Shown here: in pieces, positions 25,283 to 35,860 of the stretch
How positions within the stretch are numbered: the first letter of the stretch is position 1
Layout: the number at the start of each line of letters is the position of its first letter
From: Asterella californica
Lineage: Eukaryota; Streptophyta; Marchantiopsida; Marchantiales; Aytoniaceae
Direction: 5' to 3'
DNA length: 64,000 nucleotides
Assembly: GCA_036924285.1 (NCBI GenBank)
Contig: JAYKYS010000006.1
Span: 26,386,001-26,450,000, forward strand
The notes under the pieces: generated by a model
Seen by the model: the letters and a program-made list of their open reading frames with translations, nothing else
Told to the model about the DNA's origin: nothing
Database searches by the model: none
Program-made: the position numbers and the translations under genes

Positions 25283-25369
25283 TTCGGTTTAACCGAAATT
25301 GGGGAACTCCGTAGAGATTATACAGCCTGGTACAGCCGCTGCTGACCTGTCTCTGCGGGTCAGCAGCGG
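25283..25369. repeat. Two perfect short hairpins
   Basis: A TTCGGTT/AACCGAA palindrome lies at 25,283-25,297. A 12-bp perfect stem follows: CCGCTGCTGACC at 25,336-25,347 pairs with 25,358-25,369 across a 10-base loop. The stem is far richer in GC than its surroundings. The local word CAGGTCAG also occurs upstream at ~25,259, so this may be the end of an inactive transposon. Confidence 0.8.
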
Positions 25370-25449
25370 AGCTGGAGGAGAACCTTGTGAGAGAGCGCTC
25401 CGAGTGAAAATACAGTTGGCATTCCCTAAGTTCTCTTCCCATTATCATT

Positions 25450-26900
25450 GTATTTCTTAATTGTTACAGAAGCGTTTATTCTTTACAATGAAATAAAGAC
25501 AATTTGTTAAAAGACAACGCTTTGGAGACTGGAATGTTCCTTTGTTAAAGTAATCTCTAATTGTTATGATAGCATATGTCATCATACTGTTAAAGTAGAC
25601 ACATATATGAAAAACACTTATTGTAAGCTAGATTGTTTTATGTACATATAACAATTAAAACTAGATTGTTACTAGAGTATTTGAATGATGATCATTACTA
25701 TAGTTTTTGAAATATAAAATTCAAACGAGTTCATATGAGATGATATGGAAATATAATTTCTATGAGTTAGATTCTCATAGAGGATATCACATTTGAAGAT
25801 ACATTGGAAAGAAATACACTTTTATCAGTGGATTTTACACTGAGAAAGGCTAAAACCACTCAGGGGATAACTTATCATTTAGTGGAAGTCCTCATCTTTG
25901 ATTGATCTCCTACCAGTGATGATTTCATATAAGAAATGATGTCAATGCACAAAGGATCACGATATCACCTAGAGACGATGATGTTATAGATAATGATGAT
26001 CATCCACTAGGAATAGAGACATAAGAAAAACGACTTTAGGGGTGTTCAAACGGCAACATTCCTCCATGTCAAAATTGAGAAAAGTCGTAAAGTTATAGGA
26101 CAACTTTGTACAAGATCGTGGTTCACTGAGATGTGACATTTTGAGTGGACAAAAATATTTTTCATTAATTATTTTTTACCGCAGTCACCTCATAGCTTGA
26201 GTATTCACTTTCCTACTGCTATCACTCACGGTCGAAACATCCAGAAAATGTGTAAGTAAATGCTTGCGGACATCTCCTTCAAATATCTCTGGAGGTGCCA
26301 GCAGGAAACATCCGCTGATGTCTATCAAAGTCGTAAGTCCACCCCGCATGCAAGGAATCTATCGGAAAAATTCTAACTTTGACACCCTTATTATTCGAGA
26401 GATGATTATATCATACCAAGGATCAGACGCCCACTCAAAGAAGGTTACCTAAGTGACAAAAATACAAAAGAATATCATTACAAATATTGCTATGCGTTAG
26501 CGCATAGCTTACTATTGGTTTTTAAGATTCTCAAAATCTTGAAAAATAGGACTTTTTTCCACCTTTGGATCAATCACGATCGTGGGGCAACGTTAAAGAA
26601 GGATCGGTTAAGGAATGAACGCGACGCGGAACGGACATGACAGGCTTTGAATACACTTTTGAGCACAGGAGCAGAGTAGTTATTTCGCGCGCTTGCGACT
26701 GCACCGAGGGAGAAGAAGATGAAACCAAGAGCAGATGCGTTTGATTCTACTTTTGCTGCGTGTGTTTGCGGGGGCGTGCCTTGCATAAGTGTGTATGCTA
26801 TTTCTTTGGTGGATGCGTGGATTATTGGCCGGCTTCGGTTCCGCTCTTTAGTTGCTTCTTCCAATGATTCATGCAATTTACATAGCCATATTTTTTTTGC
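25450..26900. other. AT-rich intergenic, probable continuation of the older Ty3 element
   Basis: No gene is seen. Because the PHD finger of the older Ty3 element lies just to the right on the minus strand, its 3' untranslated part and LTR would be expected here. I cannot define an LTR because the matching copy is not identified in the window. Confidence 0.3.
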
Positions 26901-26919
26901 GCTGGGACCTTTCTCTTCA

Positions 26920-27104
26920 GTTGCTCTGCCTGTTCCCCGCATGGATAGATTACAGACTGTCCAACGAGGGTGCGGATTCTTTGTCCCAGTATATCTGGCT
27001 TTACGAAACACGACATGTGTTAACATCTCGAACAACCATCACACACCAACATACAAGCTGCTCCATCAACAGATCCACACAACATACACTTCAAGTCCGC
27101 ACGT
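26920..27104 (-). pseudogene. PHD zinc finger of a Ty3/gypsy polyprotein, cut off by LTR insertion
   Basis: Minus-strand translation ending at the LTR border shows KCMLCGSVDGAACMLVCDGC, then a stop, then HMSC. This gives C-x2-C-x11-C-x2-C-x4-H-x2-C, and a later W-x-V-C in another frame completes a C4HC3 PHD finger. The stop (TAA) stands where the Trp before the His is normally found. In one plant Ty3 family such a finger follows the integrase, after a segment ending NIDxTVDPSL. Exactly that segment ends at ~34,612 on the same strand, so I infer this is the detached C-terminus of the element whose integrase lies at 34.6-35.9 kb. Confidence 0.65.
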
Positions 27105-28044
27105 TGTCGAGGCGAGAGTTTTCTGGGAAGGGCGGAATCTTCTAGCTGTGATACGATCGTGAAGAGGAAGGCAAAAACCACACACGGAATACAGATCGCA
27201 AAAAACACACCACCACGATTTCAATCCGGCCTAGATAAAACACACAAAGTGCAAGTAAATCTTCAACTCCAGATCATTCAGACCGTAAATCTCACGCTCA
27301 GTAACTCAGAATATTAGAAAACTGCTCTTGTGAAGCACCAGCGCGTTCACTTAGAAGCTTCACGTTTTCTATTCAATCAAAAAATCTCTCCAGACGTAAC
27401 TTCTGTAAAAATCCTCTCTTAGCTCTTCGATTCTCTACTCGATAGTCTATGCACGGTACTTTGATAATTCGACAATGTCTTGAGAATTCTCTCTCTCTGG
27501 AGTACACCCCTCTGGGTTTTCCTCCACCTTACGTAACCTCCTTCAGTGTCACCTGGCAGGAGTAAAAGATGCCCTAAACAGATGGCAGCAGAAAAATAAA
27601 CCACTGATAATAAATCTACACGTGAGAAGACTAATTCACAAGCCTTTGCAGGTTCATCTCAACGGACGGCCATCGAGTCGGCTGTACAGTCAACATCTAA
27701 CACCTCCACTCGAAGTAACTCCATCACGGCTACCTCTGGCACCGGAATCATCTTGTTTTGACATGTGGATCCCGAGTTACAACTATTGTCCTTCTCCGGC
27801 CCCTTTAAACTTTGAAATGCCGTAAGTATCACCTCATGTATCAGTTCCACTTGATTTTTTGACCCAAGTGAATAATATGACGAGATCTACATTTTTTACA
27901 AAAGATTTGGTACCAACTTGGAGTATCTTTGATGCCATCTCGCTACACCAGGACTTAGAGAGCCGCAACCAAATTCGTACTAGTGATCTCGACAACTCGA
28001 AGGTGAGCTTAGTCTTCTAGCATAGGGTCTATTTTGAAATCCGA
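27105..28044 (-). repeat. 3' LTR of the defective Ty3 element
   Basis: Aligns over nearly its whole length with 32,915-33,932, sharing long blocks such as those around CACCAGCGCGTTCAC and AAACTTTGAAATGCCGTAAG. On the plus strand it starts TGTCGAG, giving the expected ...CA end on the element strand. It is shorter than its partner because ~60-90 bases are absent near 27,380. The inner boundary is uncertain because similarity continues ~20 bases past TTCTAGCA (28,022). Confidence 0.8.
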
Positions 28045-28382
28045 TGTACAGTCAGCATCTGACACCTCCACTCACAGTAACTCCACCACGGCTACCTCTG
28101 ACCACCTGAATCACCTCGTTCTGACATGTGGAGCTTGAGTTACAGCTGTTGTCGTTCTCTAGCCCCTTTAAACTTTGAAATGCCGTAAGTATCACCTCAT
28201 GTATCAGTTTCACTTGATTTTCCGACCCAAGTGAATAATATGACGAGATCTTCATTTTCTACAAAAGATTTGGTACCGACTTGGAGTATCTTTGATGCCA
28301 TCTCGCTACCCTAGGACTTAAAGAGTCGCAACTGAATTCGTACTAGTGACCCCGACAACGCGAAGGCGAGCTTAGTGAGCCG
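28045..28382 (-). repeat. Partial tandem copy of the LTR
   Basis: This block repeats 27,683-28,044 of the adjacent LTR with a 362-bp period. It starts TGTACAGTCAGCATCTGACA and ends GCGAAGGCGAGCTTAGT. The other LTR has a single copy of the segment. It arose after or during the last insertion, by slippage, unequal crossing-over or strand transfer. Confidence 0.85.
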
Positions 28383-29535
28383 CAACAGCGTGCTGTCATA
28401 CACCTGAACCCAATCATCAACACGTATTGGCTTTGGTTATAGTCGACGAGTCTTGTCGAAATGCTCCTTGTTTTTGACTCGAGCCACCTTCTGCTTCTCT
28501 TGCACCTGAGCAAGATCCTCCTCTCTTCGCTCCAACTGCATAGTTCATAAAGCAAGGAGTGAAGTATGATCTATACCATCTTCCCATGGTAGTGTGGTCC
28601 ACGTAGGAAAGTCCTCCTCAGCAGGCATGATTGGCTTCTGCTCCAACATAAGCTCAACTGGAATATAGTCAGTCGTGGTACAGTGTGTAGTTCTATCAGC
28701 CCATAAAGCAAATGGAAGTAGTCTCGGTCATTCTCTAGGCCTACCATCACATGCTTTTACTAGCGTGAACAATAGAAGGGTGTCCTCGTTCACTCTTACC
28801 AGTGTCATCTGGATTCATGACAATAGTAAGCCGAAGCTTTACTCCATAAGGAGCAAAGAACTCCTTCGCTTCTGCACCTCCCAACTCGCCCCTATCTGCT
28901 CGTAATCTCCCAACAGATCCATAAACGACAGATGATATCTTCAAGCACAAACTTACATATATTCTCTGTAGTCTTCGTTTGTAGTGGTCGTCCCTCCACA
29001 TAGTTGGAGAGATCTTCTCGAGCCAACACCAAGTAACGCATCCCCCATAGCCCCGGTGGCATCATCACAAGATCAAGAACCCACAAAAAATGAATACTAG
29101 GTGGATAGGTAGGTACAAGTCCATCTCTGTAACGGACTTTAGAGTAGAACTAGCAGTGCAGACACGACCCAACAAAGTCCACTACGTCTTGATACAAACC
29201 CTTCCACCAGTATCGCTCCTTCATCTTCGTGTACGTAGCTCAAACTCCACGGTATCCAGCCCACAAGGTATCATGAAACTCCTTAAGCAGATTCAGCTTC
29301 GTCGGTTGATCATCCACCACTCTAGCAAGCATCCCATCTCTTCTCTTCGGACGTTTTCACAGATAACTTTCACGTAGAAGGTAACCGTACGTCTTTCGTC
29401 TGATCTCTTTGAACTCTGCATCACTCCAACCTTCTCGTCTGCATAATGAACTCAGATAGAATTCAATGTCACGGAACTTCTCCGTGTCAAAACTCCTCGT
29501 TGAACGGCAGCGGTTCCAAGTCTGAAGTCTGCTGA
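28383..29535 (-). pseudogene. Integrase region of the defective Ty3 element
   Basis: Starts with a pre-integrase segment (RREGWSDAEFKEIRRKTYG, ~29,400-29,535). An H2C2 zinc region follows (EFHDTLWAGYRGV, then ERYWWKGLYQDVVDFVGSC and C-x2-C) at ~29,170-29,300; the second His is Tyr here and a TGA replaces the usual Trp. The core at ~28,430-29,090 shows the first Asp in WVLDLVMMPPGLWGMRYLV, the second in RADRGE, and the final Glu in GKSERGHPSIVHA. A frameshift lies near 28,940. The family match is firm; the protein is dead. Confidence 0.8.
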
Positions 29536-30245
29536 TCAACTTGGCACTACCTCCTCAGCTGAGAAAGAAAATGCCTTACCGTGACTAACTATCATCTGCT
29601 CAAAAGCTCTTTTCTCAACTTCAGTCAAGAAGCCACCCTCTCTTATCTGGAGCAGCTCGAGTGTCTCTTGAGTAAACTTGTGTCCTATCTGTTTAGGATC
29701 TCTCAATACAGGCTCAATGGTCGGTAACTCCATCTGCTGTCGTGAACCAACAGGTAACTGGGTCTTCATTGGTTTCATCTTCTTTGCTACAGTTTTGTAT
29801 TTGGTGTGCACCTCTGCTTCTTGACGAGAGCCGCACTAGCAGATTGCATCCTTCCTTCCACTCTCCAGTCTTGGATGAGGACGAGATTGTAAGCACAAGA
29901 CAATATCCTCATAGACTTTACGAGAATGAAGGGGATCACCACCATTCCTCTCATCTGCTCCATCAACCTATCTACATCATCCAGCCAACGAACAAAAGAC
30001 TGTACACCTACAAACTCCTCGTAAACAACAGAAATCATCCCATCTTCATTCAGAACTCCTGTACACTGCAGATCTACCACTTGCTTCTCCATCTGTCTTC
30101 TAGTCTTCTCAGTCAGATCCTCTACTCGCGTAAACTTACTCCAATCATCAAAACAAAAAGTCATCAAATCATATTTCCAACTATGTACAGTATAACCATT
30201 CTCTGAATCTTGAGCAACCTCTTCGTCAGCCTCCTGTGATCCCAC
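29536..30245 (-). pseudogene. Linker between protease and missing reverse transcriptase
   Basis: Minus frames at 29,787-30,245 and 29,536-29,811 join by a frame change. The second (EPVLRDPKQIGHKFTQETLE, then FLTEVEKRAFEQMIVSHGKAF) is the segment that immediately precedes the RT palm in this Ty3 group; the related element at 41-43.7 kb shows it followed by RT. Here the next residues belong to the pre-integrase segment, so the deletion junction is at ~29,535. Confidence 0.7.
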
Positions 30246-30397
30246 AGGCTGCTCAAGTGGGATTATAGTAACAGTAGATCCATCACTCTTGTTATTCCGT
30301 CCTACAAGAGTGATTTCTATAAACCCTTGCTCCTATAAATAGGAGAATCTCTCAAAGTCTATTGATTTTGTTCGTAGTTCGTACGAACGGTCAGAAA

Positions 30398-30800
30398 CTA
30401 CACAGAACGTCTATCATCTAGACTACGGATCCTAGCATAGTGAGATCTGTCGTCCATCACCTTGGTCTCCATTCGAACTATAGTGATATAAAGCTGACCA
30501 AGAATCATAGGATATGAAGCAGAAGACTGCACGAAGAAGCACTGATCTACATCCACATCACATAGCTTCACCCTCACGTTAGGACAAGCGCCGTATAACT
30601 CACCCTTCTGGTTGTTTGCAGCTCGTAGCACCCAACCATGATTCAGTTTGATAGATCACTGATCTCTTTCATACATCTCCCGAGACATGATGCTGATATT
30701 AGAACCGTGATCAACTAAAGCAGCAACAAATCTAAGACTCCAAAGATGAATTCGTGCAGCAGTCGTAACACGAGCCCAATGTCTTTTCCTGAAGTCACTA
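30398..30800 (-). pseudogene. Retropepsin-like protease with D-H-G active site
   Basis: The minus strand reads FVAALVDHGSNISIMSREMYE with the catalytic D-H-G at 30,704-30,712, followed by a stop and then QKGELYGACPNVRVKL and SASYPMILGQLYI. The spacing from active site to the I-L-G-Q element is that of Ty3 aspartic proteases. Most such proteases have D-T-G or D-S-G; D-H-G is a known variant in some plant and fungal Ty3 lineages as far as I recall. It cleaved the element's own polyprotein. Confidence 0.7.
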
Positions 30801-31764
30801 TAGTAGCTAGACTCTCGTCGCCAGCTTCGTCATCATCAAACTCAGTAGTGTTGGTACCAGCAATCAACGCTTCTTGCTAGTGCTCAATGTCATCAACCTC
30901 TTGAAAATGCACCTTTCTGAATTTTGCATCATTCACAGAAGCTCTTATAACATCTATCATCTGACTCTCTACTTGCTCAGACATCACCTATCTCTTTCAC
31001 TTAATGATGTCGATGATCAGTTCGTGAAACTCTCCTTTCGTAATACCAAGAACCTCTCGAAGAGAAAACTCGATTCGTGCGTCCAGTATCCTCTGCTCCA
31101 AGATGCTCTTGAGATCAATAGAAGTTTTTATGTCTGCTGTCAACTTGTAAGCCGATCCCTTCTCCTTCTTTTGGGCAGTAAACCATCTACCAGCAATCGT
31201 TGGCTCCTGTTGAGATCTCTACACGTCCTCCATTGGACCTGGTGCAGGTGGAGGAGCTTGAGAGGTAGAGGGGGTGTCTTCAAGAGGAACTGCTCGCCTC
31301 CAGGTGACTCTCCGTCTATCTCCAGTCTCCTTTGGAACTCCAGTATTAAGTTCAGAGGCTTCTTGCTGTCTCTTTTTCTCCATAGAAATATCCTGCCAGT
31401 GAACGTGTCTATCCACGTCCAAGAATACTTTGATAGACGCAGCGTCAACATGATCTCTCCTCCCTATGACCCTACGAATAGTCTCGACTCCTCTCTTCAG
31501 TACCTCAGAAGAAACTTGAGCATTATTCTTCTCAGTAGTCTTATCTAGCAATGTAGGACTAGAAGAAACTTCAATGTGTCCAGCATATACATCAAATTTA
31601 CCGATAGTGCCATCAATGCATTTACAGTTGCAGTTGCGGCAATTTGAGGTAGACTTCGCATGCCTCCTCGCCCAAACTACATCTTCAGCAGCTCTCCAGT
31701 GGAAGAAAAGTGCAGCCTACCGTTTTGGTAGCGAACCACACCATCTCGCAAAGCAGCCGTAAGC

Positions 31765-31820
31765 TCTTGACAGTCTCCTCGAAAATGATCAGAACTGTCA
31801 CATCAGATACATCTACAAAC
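31765..31820 (-). pseudogene. CCHC zinc knuckle of gag
   Basis: C-I-stop-C-D-S-S-D-H-F-R-G-D-C, i.e. C-x2-C-x4-H-x4-C, the RNA-binding nucleocapsid knuckle. The stop is TGA where this family usually has Trp (TGG), a single G-to-A change. It is followed by QELTAALRDGVVRYQNGRLH, typical of the same elements. Confidence 0.75.
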
Positions 31821-31868
31821 AGGAGCACCTCCTGGACGTGCAGCAGCAAGCGCCGGCGGCTGCTCTCT

Positions 31869-32705
31869 CTACAAGCCAGCTAGCTCTACCTTCAGTTCTC
31901 GCATCTGCTGAATCATGTCTTCGATCTGGTTCTGTTGATCATGGTTCTCCGTAGGTCTTTGATCAAGTGCCTTTTGTGCAAGAATTGACACAATTGACAT
32001 CAAAGGAACTGCAGCCGGGATAGCAGGTCTAGGAGCAGGAGCCGGAGGTTGCCGAACTTGAGGAGCAGCGCGAGGTTGAGAGGCCACTTCTGCAAGCAGA
32101 CGCCCTCTCACAGCTGCTCTTCTACGCCTTTGTCTTGTTAATACAACCACAGCATCCTCGACTCTTCCTCAGTCAGTAGTAATTCCTCCTTCAGCTGATC
32201 GATTAGTCAATATGAAGCATAACCGATCTGCCGTAGCATCATCGGTAGCTTCCAAGAAAAGCTCTGTTCTCCTAGTATCTAAAGTTGTGCGCTCTAGAGT
32301 TGAAAGTTGTCGGTATCTCTGATCAAACTCTCTAAGCATCTCATTCAGACCCATCATACGACCAGGTTGTTGCTCAACCCAGTCCAAAAACGTTCTCCTA
32401 GTAACTCTCTATGAATCCTCTTCAAGAAACTCCTCTCGAAGAGATCGCTCGAAACTCCTCCAGACACCTAGATTTCTTCTCTGTACATCCTTAACTTGGT
32501 CCCGCAACTCAGGAATTACAGCTAACTCACAACTGGTTATCATCTCTATATCAGTAACTCTAACCAGCTCCATCTCTCTTGTATAGTCACGCAGATATCT
32601 AGAAATATCTCTACTCTCAAATCTTACACATTTGTTCACAATAGCTTGCAAAGCCTTGGTGGATTTTAACCCACCCCCTCCAACGATCGGATGTTGTTGG
32701 ACCAA
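31869..32705 (-). pseudogene. Gag of the defective Ty3 element
   Basis: Three minus-strand stretches (32,705-32,409, 32,387-32,169, 32,150-31,869) are in the same frame, separated only by in-frame stops (TAG, TGA) and ended by TAG. The first two contain the capsid-type helical region (DISRYLRDYTREMELVRVTD; FDQRYRQLSTLERTTLDTRR). The third is basic then Pro/Ala-rich and ends in a helical segment (QNQIEDMIQQMRELKVELAG). About 280 codons remain readable. Confidence 0.75.
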
Positions 32706-32888
32706 GGCCGCAAGCGTCTTCAGGATCTCATCGTATCAAGACCAGATGTAGATGTCGCTGCAGTCACGTGTGCTACAGAAGGTGTTGTAGTAGACATAGA
32801 TGCAACAGCCGTAGAGGTAGCAGCAACAGCGCTTCCGCTCATTCGATCCATCTTCTTCTTCGTCTTGGAACTCAATCACCCCAAGAAG

Positions 32889-32907
32889 CCTCTCAGTGGA
32901 AGCACCA
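32889..32907 (-). other. Candidate primer binding site
   Basis: Minus-strand TGGTGCTTCCACTGAGAGG starts seven bases inside the 5' LTR end. Position and the leading TGG fit a tRNA-primed PBS; I cannot name the tRNA. Confidence 0.5.
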
Positions 32908-32914
32908 TATTGTA

Positions 32915-33932
32915 TGTCGAGACGGGAGTTTCCTGAGAAGGGCGGAACCTTCTAGTTGTGATACAATCGTGAAAAAGAGAGCGAAAATCACACACGGAAT
33001 ACGGATCACAAGAAAACACACCACCACGATTTCGATCCATAAAACACACGGCGTGTAAGTAAATCTTCAACTCTAGATCATTCAGACTGTAAATCTCACG
33101 CTCAGTAAAGAATATCAGAAAAACTGCTCTTGTGAAGCACCAGCGCGTTCACCTAGAAGCTTCTCGTTTTCTATTTAGAAAAATATGCGTACAAGTTGTA
33201 AGTCTCCTCTCTACTCGTTTCTGTCCTCTAATCTCAATCTCTCGATGTCAAAACTCTGATCAGTCAAAAAAATCTCTCGAGACGTAACTTCTGTAAAAAT
33301 CCTCTCTTAGCTTTTCGATTCTCTACTCGATAATCTCTGCACGGTACTTTGATAATTTGACAATGCCATGAGAATTCTCTCTCTCTGGAGTACACCCCTA
33401 TGTGTTTTCCTCCACCCTACGTAACCTTCAGTGTCACCTGGCAGGGGTAAAAGATGCCCTAAACAGATGGCAGCAGAAAAATAAACCACTGATAATAAAT
33501 CTACACGTAAGAAGACTAATTCACAAGCCTTCGCAGGTTCATCTCAACGGACGGTCATCGAGTCGGCTGTACAGTCAACATCTGACACCTCCACTCGAAG
33601 TAACTCCACCACGGCTACCTCTGGCCACTAGAATCATCGTGTTCTGACACGTGGATCCCGAGTTACAGCTGTTATCGTTCTCCGACCCCTTTAAACTTTG
33701 AAATGCCGTAAGTATCACCTCATGTATCAGTTTCACTTGATTTTTCGACCCAAGTGAATAATATGACTAGATCTACATTTTCTACAAAAGATTTGGCACA
33801 AACTTGGAGTATCTTTGATGCCATCTCGTTACCCCAGGACTTAGAGAGCCGCAATCAAATTCGTACTAGTGATCCCGACAACTCGAAGGTGGGCTTAGTC
33901 TTCTAGCATAAGGTTCATTTCGAAATCTGGTG
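32915..33932 (-). repeat. 5' LTR of the defective Ty3 element
   Basis: Direct copy of 27,105-28,044. On the element strand it ends ...CTCGACA next to the candidate PBS. It retains a segment (~33,180-33,270) missing from the 3' LTR and lacks the 362-bp tandem duplication. Many point differences from its partner suggest an old insertion. Confidence 0.8.
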
Positions 33933-34167
33933 GTAAACTCCCTCTAGCATCCACACCAGGTGACTGCACTTGTGCAGAGGTAGACGGAGACGTCCCGCAT
34001 TCACACTACGTTTAAGGGACATCTAGTGTCTTGTCCTTAGGCAACTTGGATGCCTCTCATATTTTTCCGAAGGGGCCAGCCTACTCCAAGCCGGTTGTGA
34101 GTATGAGGAGATTTGATCCGGAGACCTCCTCCCCCTACAGGTTTGCTCAGCTACACCACGGAAGCTG
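33933..34167 (-). mobile_element. tRNA-derived SINE-like element
   Basis: On the minus strand the sequence starts GCTTCCGTGGTGTAGCTGAG. It has an A box (TAGCTGAGCAAAC, complement of 34,141-34,153) and a B box (GGATCAAATC, within 34,107-34,119) about 20 bases apart, as in the RNA polymerase III promoter of a tRNA. The rest (~170 bases) is unrelated to tRNA. This head-plus-body design is that of a SINE. It abuts the 5' LTR. I found no second copy in the window and no clear target duplication. Confidence 0.55.
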
Positions 34168-34610
34168 ATCTCAAAACTGGTTCTAGAGATCAGTTTCTAA
34201 GCTGATATGCTAGCAAAGTGCGGTATTTCATCTTTCCTTCACTAACACGAAGTGCCATAACTTTCTCTAGACATGATCTTTTTGTGCATTTCGAAATGCA
34301 AAAAATTATTACACAGTACAACCTACGAGAAAAATCTAAAACATATTTTTCAAACTCACTCATATTTATGGTAAATTTCTCGGTATCAGAAATCTTGTAG
34401 AATAACTTCAAGTAACTTCTCGCCTGCAACTCCGTTTGTAACTTTTGAACATACCACGGTGATCAACGTGACGAGGCCTACGCAGTGGTGTTTTCAGATT
34501 TTTGAATGCTCACTTCTTCTAGAATCGACTTCTCTGAGGTCTTAACTTCACTCAGAGAGACTAATTGAGAGGTGAATTATTCACTATGTGAAATCATTCA
34601 CATCACAGTC
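34168..34610. other. Unassigned spacer inside the nested block
   Basis: AT-rich DNA between the SINE and the integrase of the older Ty3 element, with no coding similarity in any frame. It belongs to the inserted block, because the older element's coding stops abruptly at ~34,612. Confidence 0.4.
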
Positions 34611-34611
34611 A

Positions 34612-35860
34612 TAAGCTTGGGTCAACGGTATCATCGATGTTGAGAAGATGATATGACACGCAATTACGCATATGGTCTTTCCAAACAACGTCATCACGGT
34701 CCTTTAACATGAGTACTCTAGAAGATAACACCTCACGCACTCGTAAAATAGTGCATCTTACGGTCACCTCCAACGTCGTTGGTGCAGTCTACTGCAAACA
34801 GATATAATCGTCAAGATGAAGCTTGTGAATCGATGATTGATAACCTCCTCTTCGAATAGTCGCATATCGCAGTGTGTCTCTATGATGAGCAATCGTCAGA
34901 TTCTCAAAAGTCATAGACATAACTCTCCGAAATGTCTCGGCTCGTTGAGAACATGCTCTCACCCACATATCCGGATCATCAAGGTTCAACACCTCAGCAG
35001 AATCACGACGAATGACGAAGGTAGATCTGGATCTCGATCATACAATAGAAAATACATTGAGAAGGAAGCCAACGATGCTTGCCGCTAAACCGGTAGCTCA
35101 TAGCCAACCATGATAACTGCACATCCAAATCTCCCAAGTGGTCCTTCTGCAAGCCATACTTGCGCAATCTTAGACAGCCCTCTCTGCCAAACCATCCGCC
35201 TCAAGATGATCTCGAGATGTAGTCCGATGATCAATCAGCACCTAATCATGCAAGGCCTGAAACTCACCAAGAAACTATGTACCTTGATCCGTCAGCACTT
35301 CAGCTTGTACTCCAAAATGACTCGGCACTCGATCTAAGAGTGCATACGTTGTCCCTTCACTCGTCTTGTTTGCCACCAACTCAATCCACTTGGAAAAGTG
35401 CTTCACCATCCCCACACATACGTGACGTACAGTCAACGATAAGGGTCTCACAAAATCCAAGCTCCAATGATAACTCAACCCCATAACTGATAAGGGGTGT
35501 AACTGTGGAATAGGAGCATTAAACGATGTTAGTAATCGATCACAAACCACACATCGTGTGACAAATTGCTACACATCGATGTGCATACCACGCCACCAAT
35601 ACTATCATTGGAGTAAGCTATGCGTACGCTTCATCCCAAAATATCTCAACTCTTCATGGACATGTCGTACTAACTATGCTATATGCGATGAATGTGACAC
35701 TATCCGTACTCTCTCATCATCTCACACTCAAAGTACATGTCGTCTTTCTCGTCAAAATCTCTTCGTTTGTTGCAAGACGTGAGCTCGCTCCTTGGCACTT
35801 ACTGTGTCATCACTAGGTAAGTATGTAAATACTCCATTACTGTCACATCGTCATGAATAT
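34612..35860 (-). pseudogene. Integrase of the older, interrupted Ty3/gypsy element
   Basis: The minus strand reads in order: an H2C2 zinc region (VHEELRYFGMKRTHSLLQ, then YYWWRGMHIDV and FVTRCVVCDRL, ~35,550-35,680); the core with first Asp in WSLDFVRPL and second in VLTDQGT (~35,275-35,460); then FLGEFQALHD, IDHRTTSRDHLEADGLAERA with the third acid (~35,190-35,260); and a C-terminal part NLDDPDMWVRACSQRAETFR to NIDDTVDPSL at ~34,612. Several frame changes and stops are present. In this family a PHD finger should follow at once; it is found instead at ~27.1 kb, across the inserted element. Confidence 0.8.

Larger units (their letters stand above)
27105..33932 (-). mobile_element. Defective Ty3/gypsy LTR retrotransposon
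   Basis: Two direct LTR copies (27,105-28,044 and 32,915-33,932) bracket a minus-strand internal region. Its order is a primer-binding-site-like sequence, gag, CCHC knuckle, aspartic protease, a pre-RT linker and integrase. The reverse transcriptase and RNase H are missing: the frame passes directly from the linker (~29,540) to the pre-integrase segment (~29,500). All parts carry stops or frame changes. No flanking 5-base target duplication was found at the assumed ends. It is non-autonomous and probably long inactive. Confidence 0.85.

Noticed and set aside
26574..27162. Overlapping 147- and 153-codon frames on both strands
   Set aside because: The plus frame is a shadow. The minus frame shares only its first part with the PHD relic and continues into unrecognisable sequence.
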